A stretch of 64,000 bases of DNA from Diaporthe sp. PMI_573. Taxonomy: Eukaryota; Ascomycota; Sordariomycetes; Diaporthales; Diaporthaceae. Below the pieces are notes generated by a model that worked only from the letters and a program-made list of their open reading frames with translations, was not told the origin of the DNA and made no database searches. The first letter of the stretch is position 1; each line of letters begins with the position of its first letter. Where the stretch lies: assembly GCA_021399435.1 (NCBI GenBank), contig JAJTUP010000141.1:1-64000 (forward strand), written 5' to 3'. Below, piece by piece: positions 1 through 12,369 of the stretch. The translations under genes and the position numbers were made by a program.

Positions 1-653
1 CTAGAAACCGGCTTACGTAAGCAGATTACGTAAGCATATATTATTGGCTTATATTATAGTATGGGTTATTAGTATACGAGATATATAGGTCTTAGCCCTA
101 TAGCCCTAATAATTAATAAGTTATTAAAGAAAGAAATATTTTTTATTTATTTATTATTTGGGCTTTTTATTCTTTTATTTTATTTCGGGGGTTTATTATA
201 TATAAGTAATATATATTATTATAATCTTTATTTTATTTAGTATTACGTAAGCACGTCTGCTTACATAATCGGGCTAATATACTTATACTATTTACCTACA
301 GATAGTAGTTTTTGGCAAACGGCACCTATTACTACGTAGTCTAATAAGTAGAGTTGCCCTTTTAAGTAGTTATCTTGCCTAGAGACTATTGAAACAAGTA
401 AAAGTAACAAATCTAAGGGTTTTTTATACTCGGGCACTAGTACCAAGAAGCCGAGAAAATGTAAGGAGGCCGGGGAAAGGATTTTATATATAATTAGTAT
501 AGGAAGTATTTTATATTAATATAAACTATATTATTGGGCGGTTAGGGGTTAGAGCTAGCGTTTAGTGAGAAGGAACGCTGGGAAGGGACGAGGGGCAAGG
601 CTGTAAGAGTGCCTTTTGCTTAAGAAAAGAGGTGGCAATAAAAAGGCACAGTA
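1..653. other. AT-rich, RIP-like degenerate sequence
   Basis: The stretch is strongly A/T-biased with only scattered GC and no usable reading frame. It resembles decayed repeat DNA. Copies of a TTACGTAAGC palindrome occur near 12-36 and 243-253, with a partial inverted copy near 256-268. A plus-strand stretch near 395-480 reads as a Lys/Ser-rich protein tail with stops, possibly the end of a dead transposase. I cannot assign a family. Confidence 0.6.
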
Positions 654-795
654 GTACGTACCAGAGTTCTAAAACTACACTAAAACTACAAACTACAATA
701 CTACAAAACTACATTACTACAAAACTACAAAACTACAAAACTACAAAACTACAAATGTATAAAACTACAAACTACAAAACTACAAAACCTTTATA

Positions 796-836
796 CTACA
801 TTACTACATTTATACAGTATAAATGTAATAATGTAG
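796..836. repeat. 41-bp near-perfect palindrome (copy 1)
   Basis: Two 20-bp arms around a single central A, with one mismatched pair. The left arm is CTACATTACTACATTTATAC. A nearly identical copy lies at 1368-1408 in the same element. Confidence 0.9.
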
Positions 837-1367
837 TAGTACTACTACATTACTATAATTATATAGTTATAATAAAAGAAATATATAAAAAAATAAAGAT
901 TAATAAGTTAATAAATAAATATATTAATAAGTTAATATTTTATTTATTCTTATTTTAAATTTAAATTAAAAATATTTAGTATATAGATTAAAAGAAATAA
1001 ATAATAAATATTATATAGACTTTTTATAAAATATTAGTATATTTTACTATTTATAGGTTATTTTTATTATAATTATATACTTTAGTTAAACTTATATATA
1101 TTTAATATATTGTCTTTTATTAATATTTTGCTTAAAATAGGGTTAGGTAGCTAAATATATTTTTAAAAGTTTTATCTATAGTTTAAAGATATTTTATAGC
1201 TTGAGTCTTTAAGTTATATTTATAAAACTTATATGGCTTTATAGAGACAAATTAGCTCTATAATATATATTATTTATAATTCTTTTTATTTATATAACTT
1301 GTATATATGTATAAAATTTGTAGTTTTATACAAAAACTACAAACTACAAAACTACAAAACCCTTCAA

Positions 1368-1408
1368 CTACATTACTACATTTATACAGTATAAATGTAG
1401 TAATGTAG
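1368..1408. repeat. 41-bp perfect palindrome (copy 2)
   Basis: Two perfectly complementary 20-bp arms around a central A at 1388. It differs from copy 1 by one transition. The surrounding 80 bp, including AAACTAC repeats and the following GTAGTAGTA run, are also shared, so the element carries a direct duplication of this block. Confidence 0.9.
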
Positions 1409-1455
1409 TAGTATTACTACAATGTATCAAATTTTGTCACAACTCTGGTACGTAC

Positions 1456-4400
1456 TATTAAATAGTCGGTTCTTTACATAGGAGGTTATTGCCGGCACAA
1501 ACGGGCTTATACGGATAGTAGTTACTTTTTGTAATACTTTATAGCATAATGCCCGGCTTTTCCGGGCAGTCTTTGCCAGGAAGGGGCTTCTAGTCTTTAA
1601 CGGCTAGATTTTAAGTAGTAGCTGTAACTACCGGCCTGGTTACCGGCTAGGGTAGCTGCTTCTTGTTAATTGTAGCATAGATATTGTGGTCTGCTTTATC
1701 AGCTGTCAACTATTTACTGGCTGACGAGATTGACAAAGATCTGGCAATAGATCTACCTCTTTGGACCTAGCTGTTAGGGACTAACAGGATAGTTAATCAC
1801 TGATTAGTGTTGGTACGGCCCTAATGCCGTAGGTTAGGGGTCTTTATATATGCAAATAGGGGCGAGCAAAAGCCGTACGTTTCTGGGTACGGGTTTGATT
1901 CTTGCTACAGAAAGAAGAAGAGAGGTTATCGCTATCGTGGGCGCCGAAGTACTTGGTGTAGTGGCCAGCCCTCTGCTGACTAAGCCAGACCGGCCCTCCT
2001 GATTGGCCACAGCCGGGCCGGGCGTGCGGTCCCTTCAACGGTCACCAAACCCACAAATTCTTCACTTTCCCTTCCCAGTATTTACCATAGAACGCAGTAT
2101 AGGTTCCACAAAGACCGTCACTAGACCATCCCTCGGGCGATGAAATAGTCATTATAGCAGCGAAAAGGTGCGCTCACTAATGCCCCGTCGCCCGACAATG
2201 TTATCCCCGAACGATCTTTCTCCAATAACCCCTATTGTTTCAAGACCATCCACACTAAGAACACCTTCCTCCTTCTAGACGACCCTTCCGCTTCGGAAAG
2301 ACCTTTCAGACCTTCCCGCTTCTTGGAGGACCTCTTCTTACCTACCTCCTAGGGTAGAACGCTCTTTCCTCAATATTCTGGGGGTGGGGTCTTGGTGGGG
2401 AGGTGTAGAGGTAATCAATCAAATCTTTCCAATCAAACGATCAAATAATCGTGGTCAAAAGCCTCTCTGCAAGATGGATACCAGGAGAAAAATAGGAGAG
2501 GAGTCCTATGTCGACCAGTGTTTGTGCCGAAGCGTAGGCTCAGAATCTGAAATCTGAAGACCAGAAATCTCCAAGACCAGCATCCACGACTTAAAAAAAA
2601 AACGACCCCCACCCAACAGAGGACCAGGAACCTCCGTCTGATTCGTCGGGGAATGAGGCCCCAGAAAGGGGCCGTTTTGACGAAACCCATACTACGCGCT
2701 ATAATACTTTCGAAAATAAGCCTCTAGGGTGTTGGATCCATCAAATCTAATTCAATCGAACTTTTAGGTAGGAGGGTGTGAAGTTGAAGTTGAACTTGAA
2801 CAAGTGCTCCGTCTTCTGGGCTAGTTGTATTGTATCAAATGCTTTGTGACTACTTCTTCTACAAGCCCATTTACTTAAAAGATACCAAACAGCTGACCTG
2901 GAGCTTAGGAGAGGGGTTTATATACACTTTGAAGCCGCTGATAGTCAGCCATGCCGAGAAAACGTCTTGTTGGGTCCTGGATGGCCATAGTGACCTCTTC
3001 AGCGGGCCCCCTTTATTCGGCATGGAAGCTCTTCCGACTGTTCTGTAACTGCACCGTCAAGTTAAGAAATTGTTGAAAGCTTTGGAGGTCTACTATGAGT
3101 ATGGGAGGCCAGCGCAACCCGTTTTTGTTTGGTGTGACTCGCCCCTCGTGAGGCGCTCATATGCCAGTTTGTTGGTCGGCTTTTGAATCCTCTGGACCAT
3201 AAATATGAGTGGTCCTCCAATATGTCGGCGCGTTCAAATAGGGGGGCGCTGTTGTATGTCGAGAAAATAGGATTATTGATGGGCCCTGTGCCTCCACATC
3301 GCCAGCCACGAGCGCAGGTTAAAGGCATTGCGTGCATACTAGGAAAATCTATACGCCGACACAATCAAGCGACTCTCGTCGACGCGCGCAGGTGGAGGAA
3401 CAAAAGTTCATACCAAGTCTATGGTGACACAGTGGAACTACAAACGTTTCTCGATATTAATGCCGCGATAGGGAGCTGATAAATCCAATGTTCATGATAC
3501 AACACATGGAAGTTATAGTCCAATAACATGGCTTCACCTAGCGATGCTCCGAGATTGATCGCATGGGCATGTCCCAGGAGATAGCCCGCCGGCCAACGGA
3601 ATGACCCGTGAGCTGTCACTCTTGCTCTGGGAACACGGACGCAGATGTTTCCACCTTAACCATGCATCATAGCGAATATGACACATGGAAAGGGATACCG
3701 GTTGATTGTTGCAAACACTGCCGTTCTGCCGGGATGGTACCCAGATCACACCCGGCTGGACAGCCCGCGCACCTCTCTCGAATGCCTTTTCGCATCTCCC
3801 GAACCGTGCAGCTCAATCAATTTCTCGATGATACCGTGCGATCACTTCTGTGCCAACTGCGAGAGGGGTTGAAGGATGGGCTGAGAGACTAAAGCACGTA
3901 CAAGAGAAATGTTTGCCTGCGACAAAACAGTGTCATGCCCGGAAAGCCAGACATAGATGCACATACACCGTGTGGAATGCGCGCATGCTTAATTACTATC
4001 AAGGCCATCCCTCTTCACCACAGTGTAGTGTTCGGTGCCCCTTCATGAAACGCCGTGGGAAATACTAGAAACCAGTCCGAGGACATATGCATGTACCTAA
4101 GCAAAAAGAAGAAAAGAAACAAAGGGGGGGGGTTAGAACTGACCACCACACCCACCTGTGCAGTTAGAAACGAATGTGGACGGAAAGACCATGGTTACCG
4201 ACATCTCGAGTGCCGTGTATTAAGCAAGTCGACACCCCCGCAAAGAGGTCCAAAACAAGCAGTTGTCTTGCGCCGTTCTGCTCCATGGGTTGTCATGACG
4301 CGTCGTGTGATCGCCAGTGATTACCTGCAAGCGAAATGTGGCTGGTGTCGCTTCTTTTTCCCGTCTGGCGTAAACTATTGACCCCCATGCGCAACCCCAA

Positions 4401-5218
4401 TCAACTTCTCGTGTTCGCAAAGCCCGTTGAAAAATGGACTTGATCGAATGCTCAGCTATGCGGGAACGTTAGAGAGCAATAATCACCCTCACCGGCCTTC
4501 GGTCTAGTTGTCATTATCATGGCGCTATCAACGGCAAGGGGTCCGAAAGCAATTCGCCGCCCGCCGATCCATGTACTGTTCAAGAACATTTTCCTATCCG
4601 AGTGGCCACGGACCCTGACAGCATCGTGCGACGCATTACCGAGATTGGCAAGGTATTTGGAATTGCCTGGACATGTGGACATGGCAATACCGAACGAGGC
4701 TCACCTGGGCATTGGGCAACAGAGGTCTTGAGACCCCGTGCAACCTCATCCTCATCTAGTAATATTCTGTGAGAGACCATGTCTGGGGAAGTCGAGCGGA
4801 GGGCGATACAAACCAAACAGCAAGGGCTGCTGGCGGAGCACGGAATCACTTGCAAAATCACTGTCATGTAATCCTCTCCACGAGGTGCAGCAGACTGAGG
4901 CATATAATGAATGAAGCCATTAATATTAGCCACCAGTGAGACGCCAAACCCATGATACCGATCCAGCTTTGTCGAACACCTGTCTCGTCCGGCAAATATC
5001 CCATATCCCATGCGGCCGTTGATATATCGTCCAAGGAACTTCCCGATTTTATACTCCTACCACCGTCGTGATGAAAGACTCTTATAAACTGTTAAAGTGA
5101 AAATTCTTGGAGAACGAGAGACAAGAAGATAGTAAACCGCGCTTCATCAACATCCGCTGGAATCCATAAACACCTTTTTAGTTTTCTCTTCTCGGTTTGC
5201 AATGCTCAGAATACAACA
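1456..5218. other. Gene-poor stretch, no confident gene
   Basis: The left end (to about 1850) is RIP-like. From there to about 2450 the sequence is mixed, and from 2700 to 5050 base composition is near that of the intergenic DNA inside the cluster. Several frames of 60-140 codons overlap on both strands, but none has recognisable motifs or splice structure. The best is the minus-strand frame at 4580-5011, listed separately. The last 170 bp are probably the 3' flank of the deacetylase gene. Confidence 0.5.
4580..5011 (-). CDS. Possible gene or gene remnant, unrecognised
   Basis: A 143-codon frame that stays open upstream of its first Met. The composition of its first 85 residues looks protein-like (glycine, aromatic and charged residues well mixed), and the downstream minus-strand sequence near 4452-4640 stays open in a second frame, as it would if an intron or frameshift lay between. 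I recognise no family, no signal peptide and no repeated domain. It lies just downstream of the deacetylase gene on the same strand. It could equally be a chance frame. Confidence 0.2.
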   Translation of the reverse strand: MGYGIFAGRDRCSTKLDRYHGFGVSLVANINGFIHYMPQSAAPRGEDYMTVILQVIPCSASSPCCLVCIALRSTSPDMVSHRILLDEDEVARGLKTSVAQCPGEPRSVLPCPHVQAIPNTLPISVMRRTMLSGSVATRIGKCS

Positions 5219-7410
5219 TCAGACAGGAACGGCTGCGCTCAGAGTGTAGGTCACTGGTGCGCTGGACATTTGAGTCCAGTAGATAGCTGGCTCGTTTCCG
5301 ACCTTGTCAAGAGTACCGCCACCGGTTGCTGTGCCTGGAACAGTAACAGGCACCTCGACGGCGCAGGCATTATCGTTGGTCGTGACTGTGACCGAGACAA
5401 TAGATTTGCCGTCGTCGGAATAGTTGTATTTGAGGTTTGGGTTGCATGCACTAAGGAAGGAGGGTTAGCAATGGTGATTGTCAAGATTGGAGCCAAGAGG
5501 GACCACGTCGACTTACTCAAGGGTGGCCCTGTCCAGGAAGAGCTGGCCGAGGTTGTCGTGCGTCAGGGAGCTGACGGGCCAGTTGGTCAGGCGCAGTAGC
5601 TCCTGGGTGATGGTCTCGACCCAAATCTGCATCAGGGAGAGCCTGCCGGACTGGTTGCCGACGGTGATCTGGTCGGTATCACCCCAGCGCAAGTTGGCCT
5701 GGTGGAACATGTACGGGTCCGGGTGAAGACCGAGAAGGTAGCGAGTGTTGACTGTCCTCGCATCGTTGAGCAGGTCGGTGAAGGTGCCGGCGCCACCAGA
5801 GGTGGCAATCCACTCGTTGGTAGTGCAGGTCTGCGTGTCGCAGTTGTAGTAGATGGTAGTCGCCCAGCGAGGGATGACTGTCAGACCAGCATAGCCGTTA
5901 CCGGCGACGGTCGTTGTCAGGGCATAGTAGGGGTTTGGGTTGCGCAGCACGGGGCGGGTGTTGTCACCGACGACAAACCTAATGCCGTTGTCCATCCATG
6001 CCTTGATGGCATCACCGTTATGCAGACCAGTGATGGCGGGAGGGATGAGACCGTTTGGCGAGAACTTGTTGCCGGCGGAGATGCCGATCTGTGCCATCCA
6101 CGCGATGTTGAAGTAGATCTCGCGGCTAGCATCGTAGTAGGTGGCGTTGTTGAGCTCCTCATGGGAGAAGGTGTGCGATACAGCAGCGAAGACGTCCTTG
6201 TTCGCCCGGAACCACGAGGCGATGGGGTCCAGCTCGGCACAAGGCAGGCTCCAGGTGTAGTTATTGAACTCGGCAGGCCACAGGTCGGTACCGGAGCCCA
6301 GCGGCTTCTGGAACTCGAGTGCTGTGTCAGGCGGGGAGTCGTAGTCAACAGCGTAGGCAGGCTGGCACAAAGTCTCGCCACTGGTTTGGCTGGTGGCATT
6401 GTCGATGTCGCCGTTGCCGTTGTGGCCAATCTCAACAAAATAGTTGGAGCCGGGCGCCAGACGCGTGTTGATATCGGTCTGCCAAGTCTTGTGGGCGTCG
6501 AGGTCCCGGGTGCGGATGCGGAAGTCGGTGTTGTTGGGGTAGTACAGGCCCGTCGCAAGATGCATATCATCGACCTGAGTGCTCAGGTAGACCTTGCGCT
6601 TGCCAACGAACAGACCGCGGGTCATCCAGTTGATGTACGAGTGCTGGAGGTAGTTGGAGGTCAGCGACCAGTCAGTAGCCCAGCTGACGAAGAAGACCAT
6701 CTGCTGACGACCGCCAATATTGTTGATAACGGCTGCGGTTGAGTCGGCAGTGAAAGAGCCCCCAGGAGCAAACTTGGCAATGGCAGTGGCGATGCTGCTG
6801 TTTGTGATTTGTGCAGGGTAGTGCCACAGGCCCGCCGTGCTGGCAGTCGCCCCGGTCTTCAAATTAGCGGTTGGGAATGCAGACGTGTCATTGAAGCTGA
6901 CGAGCTGCTCGACACCAGCATTACAGCAGCCAGCACCGGCGATGTAAGTGGTGACACCTGGGTAGGAAAATACAGTGTTAGAGACCATATTGTGTGGCAG
7001 ATGATCAGGATTGGTGGTTCGAGCTTACCCATGTCAGGGGTAGGATAGACGTCCAGGCGGACCATGCGGACCCCAAAAGCAGTCTGGTAGTCGTACAGAG
7101 TCTGCCATTGCGAAGTGTTGAGGGCACTCAGGAAGCCGGTAGAGTACTGGTACGAGACCTCGCTCAGCACGAGGATACCACCATAGTTACCCTGGGTGGC
7201 GGAGGAGTTGAGAGCAGGCAGGGCGGCACCGGACTGAGGCACAAGAACGCTCTGGTATGGGATGCCGTAGCCTTGCAGGCCTAGGGTGGCAACATTGGCG
7301 GAGGCAGAATCTCTGGCAAAGACCAGGATGGTATTGGCGACCGAGTTTGCAGCGGAGACCACACTTGCGTGTAGCGCCAACAAGGCGGAAGCCTTGGAAA
7401 AAAGCTTCAT
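5219..7410 (-). CDS. agd3: Secreted galactosaminogalactan deacetylase Agd3
   Basis: Three exons on the minus strand, 7410-7029, 6957-5517 and 5450-5219, give 684 residues. The introns (7028-6958, 5516-5451) have GTAAGC/CAG and GTAAGT/TAG ends and restore one frame. A signal peptide fits residues 1-20 (MKLFSKASALLALHASVVSA). The middle region carries a polysaccharide-deacetylase core: the VDDMH motif (Asp257-Asp258) and an HTFSH pair (His389, His393) suit metal binding and catalysis. The C-terminal exon is a small beta-rich segment with conserved cysteines. In A. fumigatus, Agd3 (CE18, with a CBM87 module) removes N-acetyl groups from GalNAc in galactosaminogalactan, which makes the polymer sticky and wall-bound. 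The gene is divergent from ega3. Length and motifs look intact. Family assignment is from recognition, not from a search. Confidence 0.9.
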
Positions 7411-10400
7411 CTTGTAGGTCTGGCTTGGCTCAGGATCAAGGGGGCAGTGGCTGGGACGAGGTCCAGAGTCACAATATTAATGTTGTAGGGGGGCAGATAC
7501 AGCAACGACGTCGACAACGAGTGAAGAACGAAGGTGGGTTGGGTTGATAAAGAGAGTGTGCCCCAAGCGAGTGCAAGGCAGTTGTCCCGAGACTGATGGG
7601 CGGTCTGGGAGATAGCGAGTGATGAGGATTATAACAAGAATAAAAAACAGGGTTTCATCCGCGAGGCAGAGGGTATTATAAGGAAGTTGATGGGCATGGT
7701 CCCCTGGCCCCACCCCCCGCTTGGCAGCAGCGAGGTGAGTGCAGAGCAGTGCAGGCAAAGGCCTCGTGGCAGCTAGTCGAGCTGGGACCCTAGATGCTGC
7801 CTGATCTGATAGAGTCAAAAGACGTTCGCTGCTGCTCTTGCATCCGCGCTGGATCGATCCGTCCGCCGGCGTCGGGATGACCTAGCTGGGGGCGGCTGAG
7901 GATGGGGCCGCCGCTTGTGATCCGAAGATGGGAAGGGGGAGGGAGGGCCCAAGAGCAGGCGCCTAAGCATGTTCGTGCCAGCACCAAATACGAAACAATC
8001 GGACAAACAAAGAGAAATTGTGGCAGCAGAAGGATGTGGGGCGGAAAGGAGCCGGCACTAGCTGGCAACAGGGGACTGGGGGACAGAGGGAAAGGGAAGG
8101 GAGGGAATAGGAGTGACGAGCAAAGTACTTCCTGCTTGCTCCTGACCGTGCCGTACTGTAATTACAGTACGCAGATGGTTAGGAAACGACAGGGCTGGGC
8201 CGGGCTGGGCTGGGCCGGCGGCGTTGCGAGGCAGGGTTGGTGAGGCGAGGTGAGGTGAGGTGAAGCAAACTAATTCACGGTGCCGGTGACGAGCAACAAT
8301 AACAACAACACTAGGGCAGCCCAGCTCTGTACGGAAAAGGGCAAAGTGCACCATATGGGAACCCGATGTGCAGGATTCCTAGCGAGCATGGTAACGGGAT
8401 GGACGACCGGGAGAAGCTGTACGAGCTCGGTCTTTGATGGTGGCACACGCTACACCACTTGCAGGACATGCCTGCGTCGACCACCTCGTAACCCACATGG
8501 GAAGTAAGCAAGTGTGTGTGTGTGTGTGTGAGTGAGTAAGTAAGTATGCGAGTGTCAGAGAGGTCAGCAGAGAAAAAGCCTGAGGGCTGGCTGGACCCAC
8601 GCGCGCGACTTGCATATTGCAGAACAAAGCGGGTGGACCGGCACACATCCCAGCCGCTGGAGATGATCGGATACAAGGACTAAGCCTAGCGGGTGTTTGG
8701 TGGTCCTGGGGGTGCTGGGGCTCGATGGGCGGCAACCACGATGTCTATTGTGAGTGACAGTCAGGGCGGCGCCGGCGTGGCCTATACTGGCAGCTCTATA
8801 GCTGTTGCTCGGACACGTTTGCTGAGCTGGGCCGGGCTGGTGATAGTGACGATGGTGACGGCGACGGTTGATAGGGTTGATCTGCTTGATCTGCTTTGAT
8901 GGTGACAGACAGAGCCAGGGGCAAGCCAGGGGTCTAGAAGACGCCTACTTTAGCACCGACCGTGCCCGCTCAGCCTCAAAGAAAACAGACTGCGAAAACA
9001 GATTAGCAGGGGCCATGCCAAGTCCGAGGCCAAGGCCGTGACTGTGGGGCTTGGGAGGACGGGTGTGCGTGGTGTGAAATTGTGTGAGGATATCCAGCCA
9101 GCCAGCGTACCAGCGAGCCAGCGTGCCAGCGTGGACACAGTAGTCTCGACGGGCTGGTTCGATGGTGAGCATGGTTTGTACAGCCCGACCAGTTCCGTTC
9201 CGGCTTTCACCTGGGCTTCTCGGGCTTCGGCTTTGGCTCGAACCTGGAGCTGGAGCCCCCAGTGCCTGATCCAAATACCGGCTGGGTGGTGTGGGCTGGG
9301 TGTGGGTGTTTCGATAGGTGCTATCGATGGTCGGGGCGCAGGATCTGGCTCCAGGCAGGTCATGTCTACACTACTGTGTACAGGCGACCAGACGACATGC
9401 TGTCGTTGACGTGGTCGACTGGACCTCGTGTCATGTGGTGGCCTGGGCGCGTGTATGGGCGAGTGCGTCTAATGCGAGTTCTAGCGGGGTAGTATTTTTG
9501 GAACTGGCCCAAGCGAATGGTGTGGCGGCGAGATGCCTGCGACTCGACACGCAGTAGCACGCTGACTGACTGGCGCCACCGGACCATCGTGCCACTGTGG
9601 ATGATATTGGCATGGGATGGCATGTCTTGTGGTGTCGCGAACAAGGGTGGAATGGCTAAGGATGGTTGGCCGTGGGGATGACGTGTCGGCATGGGAGCGT
9701 AGATTGATTGCTTGGCGGCTGAATACGGGCGCCCAGAGCCCAGGCGGCAGGGGAGGACGTGAGGCGGGAGGAGTGTACATTTTTTAGGGGGCGGGTAGGC
9801 AGGAGATGCGGACGACGAGAATCGAGAATCGAGAAGCGAGAGGCGAGAACCGAACCAGCAGCAGGCAACAATAAACGCAGAGGCGCGCAGGGTAAGCAGG
9901 ACGGACCCCTTGACATTTGCAAATGCAGGCTAAAAAGGGACCACATGCTTTGTCAACCGAGAGGAGCTGCAGTGAGGAGCCAAATCAAAAATAAAAACAA
10001 CAATAATAATCATCAAATAATCAAATAATAAGGACAATGATCCGAGCCCTGGGACATGGGATGCCATGTTGTCCACCCATGCTGATGCCCGTGTGGGCCC
10101 ATGTCCAGGCGGGCGGGTGGACAACAGCCAACCAGGCCAAGGTACTTGTGGCTACCCAGGTGCATGATGTGCCCATCCGCATAGTTGCATATCGTGACGG
10201 TTGGGCCGTGAGCTCAATGCTCCGAGATCCAGGATCTGGCCACAGGCAGGCCCCCCCCCGGCCCCACACTATTGCCTACTGCGGACCACGCACTGACCTT
10301 GACCCTTCTTTGTCATCCGCCGCCCTTTCCTGTTCCGTGCCCCCTGCAACGCCCGTCCCCCTTCTTTTTCCTTCCTTCCTTCCACACCTAATTTCGACCT

Positions 10401-11304
10401 CACCCCTCCTGGCCCTCCTCGAGACCCCCCAGACCGACTTGCTTACCATTTTGAATTCTGACCTTTGGGGCCCCCTTTCCGTATCCGGGCTCGCTCGGGG
10501 CTGCTCTCGCTCTCTGACCCATGCGCTAGCCTGCTGGGGTCCCCCAGGGTCGTGTCAGTATCAGGGTCCTGTCAGTACCGCATTTACCTGGGTAAGGTAC
10601 CTAGCAGCCTAGGTAGGCCAGCTAAACTGATCCGCTGGCCGGCATACCGTGTATGCCACCTGGCTCGGGCGACACAACACAGCACTGAGACACATGCCTA
10701 GGTAGGCACGTACCTTGTAGTAATAGTTCGTAGGTGTGCTGTGATGTTGCTGAGCTGAGCTGAGCGGAGCGGAGCTTAGCTGAGCTGGGCCGAACCGCTC
10801 GCTCCCCGCCCTTCCTCTGAGCCACTGGCACCTGCGGTTGCCTCAACCAATTTCCTGCCCTCAGCTAGCTAGCAAATCAGCTAGCCTGCACTGCTAGCTA
10901 GGCTGTCTAGGTAGGTGAGCACGGCAGCTTCGCATTTCCGCCTGCATTCTCCTACGCCCGTCGTTTGTGGCTATGCTATGGTCGCCCTGGGCTTGTCACG
11001 ATGCATCCCGTGTGGTGATGGCTGCTCTGCCTCGCCTCTGCTTCTTCTAGATCTTCCGAGCCGAGTCCGTCCAACGGCCTCCTCGCCTTCCGCGCTTGGC
11101 CCTTCTGTCCACCACCTTCAAGAACTTCTTTGTCCCGCCTGGCCGTCGCCGCCCTGCACGGCGTTTCTTCTTTGTCCTGCCGGCATCACCACTGCTGGTG
11201 CTCATCGTTGCCCGCATCATCATCATCTCCCCCCACACAGAATTGCTACGATCTGGTCTTCCCCTATCCACCCTCCCCTCTGAATCCCTACATTCTTTCT
11301 TACC
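7411..11304. promoter_or_regulatory. 3.9-kb divergent intergenic region agd3/ega3
   Basis: No convincing gene lies between the two divergent start codons. The sequence is GC-rich and contains short direct repeats: GGGCTGGGC-type runs at about 8190-8218, GAGGTGAGGTGAGGT at 8240-8262, and AGCTGAGC runs at about 10750-10785. The last 350 bp before ega3 are pyrimidine-rich, as is usual for fungal promoters. Shared control of both genes is inferred from geometry only. No binding site was identified with confidence. Confidence 0.5.
8512..8543. repeat. (GT)n microsatellite grading into GAGT/AAGT repeats
   Basis: Nine or ten GT units are followed by GAGTGAGTAAGTAAGT. It is a simple repeat in the agd3/ega3 intergenic region. 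Confidence 0.9.
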
Positions 11305-12369
11305 ATGGGGGATCCGCAACGAGCAACCCAGTCCATCTCCGATGACAAGCCGCAGCTTGTCGATCGGCCCAAGGCCCATCGCTCCTTCGGCTGGAAGAAG
11401 TGGGCTCTTGTCGTTGTCGCCGTCATCGTAGTACTGGCACTGGCACTCGGTCTCGGCCTCGGCCTCGGGCTCCGCAACAGCGGAGATGACGACGACGACG
11501 ACAATGACAATGGCGGCCAGCCAACCGGCCCCGGGAACGGCACGTTCGCCACACCGACGAGCAACATGACACTGGACTCCCAGTGGCAGATAGTGCTCAG
11601 CGAGACCCTCTCGGTAGACGAGAACGGCCAGGTCTCCCCAACCAACACGAGCAACCCACAGGTGTCCGTCTACGACATCGACATGTTCCTCCACCAGAAC
11701 CTGACCGTCGTCCGCGACCTGCAGGAGCTCAACATGACAGTCATCTGCTACTTCAGCGCCGGGTCCTACGAGCCGAACCGCCCCGACTCGTGGAGGTTCC
11801 AGGACGACGACAAGGGCAAGGAGCTGGACGGCTGGCCCGGCGAGCACTGGCTCAGGCTGGACAGCCAGAACGTCCGCGAAATCATGAGGGACCGCATCGC
11901 CATCGCCGCCGGCATGGGCTGCAACGCCATCGACCCGGACAACGTAGACGGCTATGACAACGACAACGGCCTCGACCTGAGCGAGGAAGACTCGGTCAAC
12001 TTCATGCGTTTCCTGGCCAAGGAGGCCGCGGACAAGGGCATGATTACGGGCCTAAAGAACGCAGCCGCCATCATCAACGGCGTCATTGACGTGGTCCACT
12101 TCTCGGTGAACGAGCAGTGCGTGCAGTACAACGAGTGTGCAGATTTCTCTGCCTTCCCCGACAACGACAAGCCCGTCTTCAACATCGAGTACCCCGCCGG
12201 TGACGGCGATACGGACCTCACGGCGTTCACCACCAGTACCGTGAGCAGCAGCTGTGACAAGGGGACCGCTAACAACGGCGAGGGCTTCAACACGGTCCTC
12301 AAGTACATGAACCTCAGTGGGTGGGTCCAGTACTGCAACGGGGACACGTACACGACCGACGGGCAATAG
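11305..12369 (+). CDS. ega3: GH114 endo-alpha-1,4-galactosaminidase Ega3
   Basis: A single exon of 354 residues with the start in good context (TACCATGG). A short cytosolic tail is followed by a signal-anchor helix at about residues 33-56 (ALVVVAVIVVLALALGLGLG), then an Asp/Gly-rich linker and a GH114 domain from about residue 90 to the end. Typical family blocks are visible: VICYFSAGSYE early in the barrel, CNAIDPDNVDGY around the catalytic acids, and a late NIEYP strand. In A. fumigatus, Ega3 is a membrane-anchored hydrolase that cuts deacetylated galactosaminogalactan. The type II topology here matches that. It is followed in the same direction by sph3 with a gap of about 970 bp. Functional assignment rests on motifs plus the cluster context. 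Confidence 0.92.
   Translation: MGDPQRATQSISDDKPQLVDRPKAHRSFGWKKWALVVVAVIVVLALALGLGLGLGLRNSGDDDDDDNDNGGQPTGPGNGTFATPTSNMTLDSQWQIVLSETLSVDENGQVSPTNTSNPQVSVYDIDMFLHQNLTVVRDLQELNMTVICYFSAGSYEPNRPDSWRFQDDDKGKELDGWPGEHWLRLDSQNVREIMRDRIAIAAGMGCNAIDPDNVDGYDNDNGLDLSEEDSVNFMRFLAKEAADKGMITGLKNAAAIINGVIDVVHFSVNEQCVQYNECADFSAFPDNDKPVFNIEYPAGDGDTDLTAFTTSTVSSSCDKGTANNGEGFNTVLKYMNLSGWVQYCNGDTYTTDGQ

Larger units (their letters stand above)
654..1455. mobile_element. 802-bp TA-flanked non-autonomous element (MITE-like)
   Basis: The ends are perfect inverted repeats, GTACGTACCAGAGTT at 654-668 and its reverse complement at 1441-1455, each flanked by TA (652-653 and 1456-1457). TA duplication points to the Tc1/mariner/pogo superfamily. 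The interior is almost all A/T with runs of an AAACTAC unit and two copies of a long palindrome. The 108-codon open frame at 632-958 is mostly translated ACTAC repeats and not a plausible transposase, so the element is non-autonomous or RIP-degraded. The TIR match and TA are directly visible; the superfamily is inferred. Confidence 0.8.

Noticed and set aside
632..958. 108-codon plus-strand frame
   Set aside because: The translation is mostly ACTAC tandem repeats and AT-rich sequence inside a mobile element.
5702..6742. 346-codon plus-strand open frame
   Set aside because: It lies antisense to the long deacetylase exon. Codon bias of the real gene keeps the opposite frame open, and the translation is Val/Gly-rich with no domain.
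11047..11847. 266-codon minus-strand open frame
   Set aside because: Antisense to the start of ega3; low-complexity Val/Glu translation and no motif.
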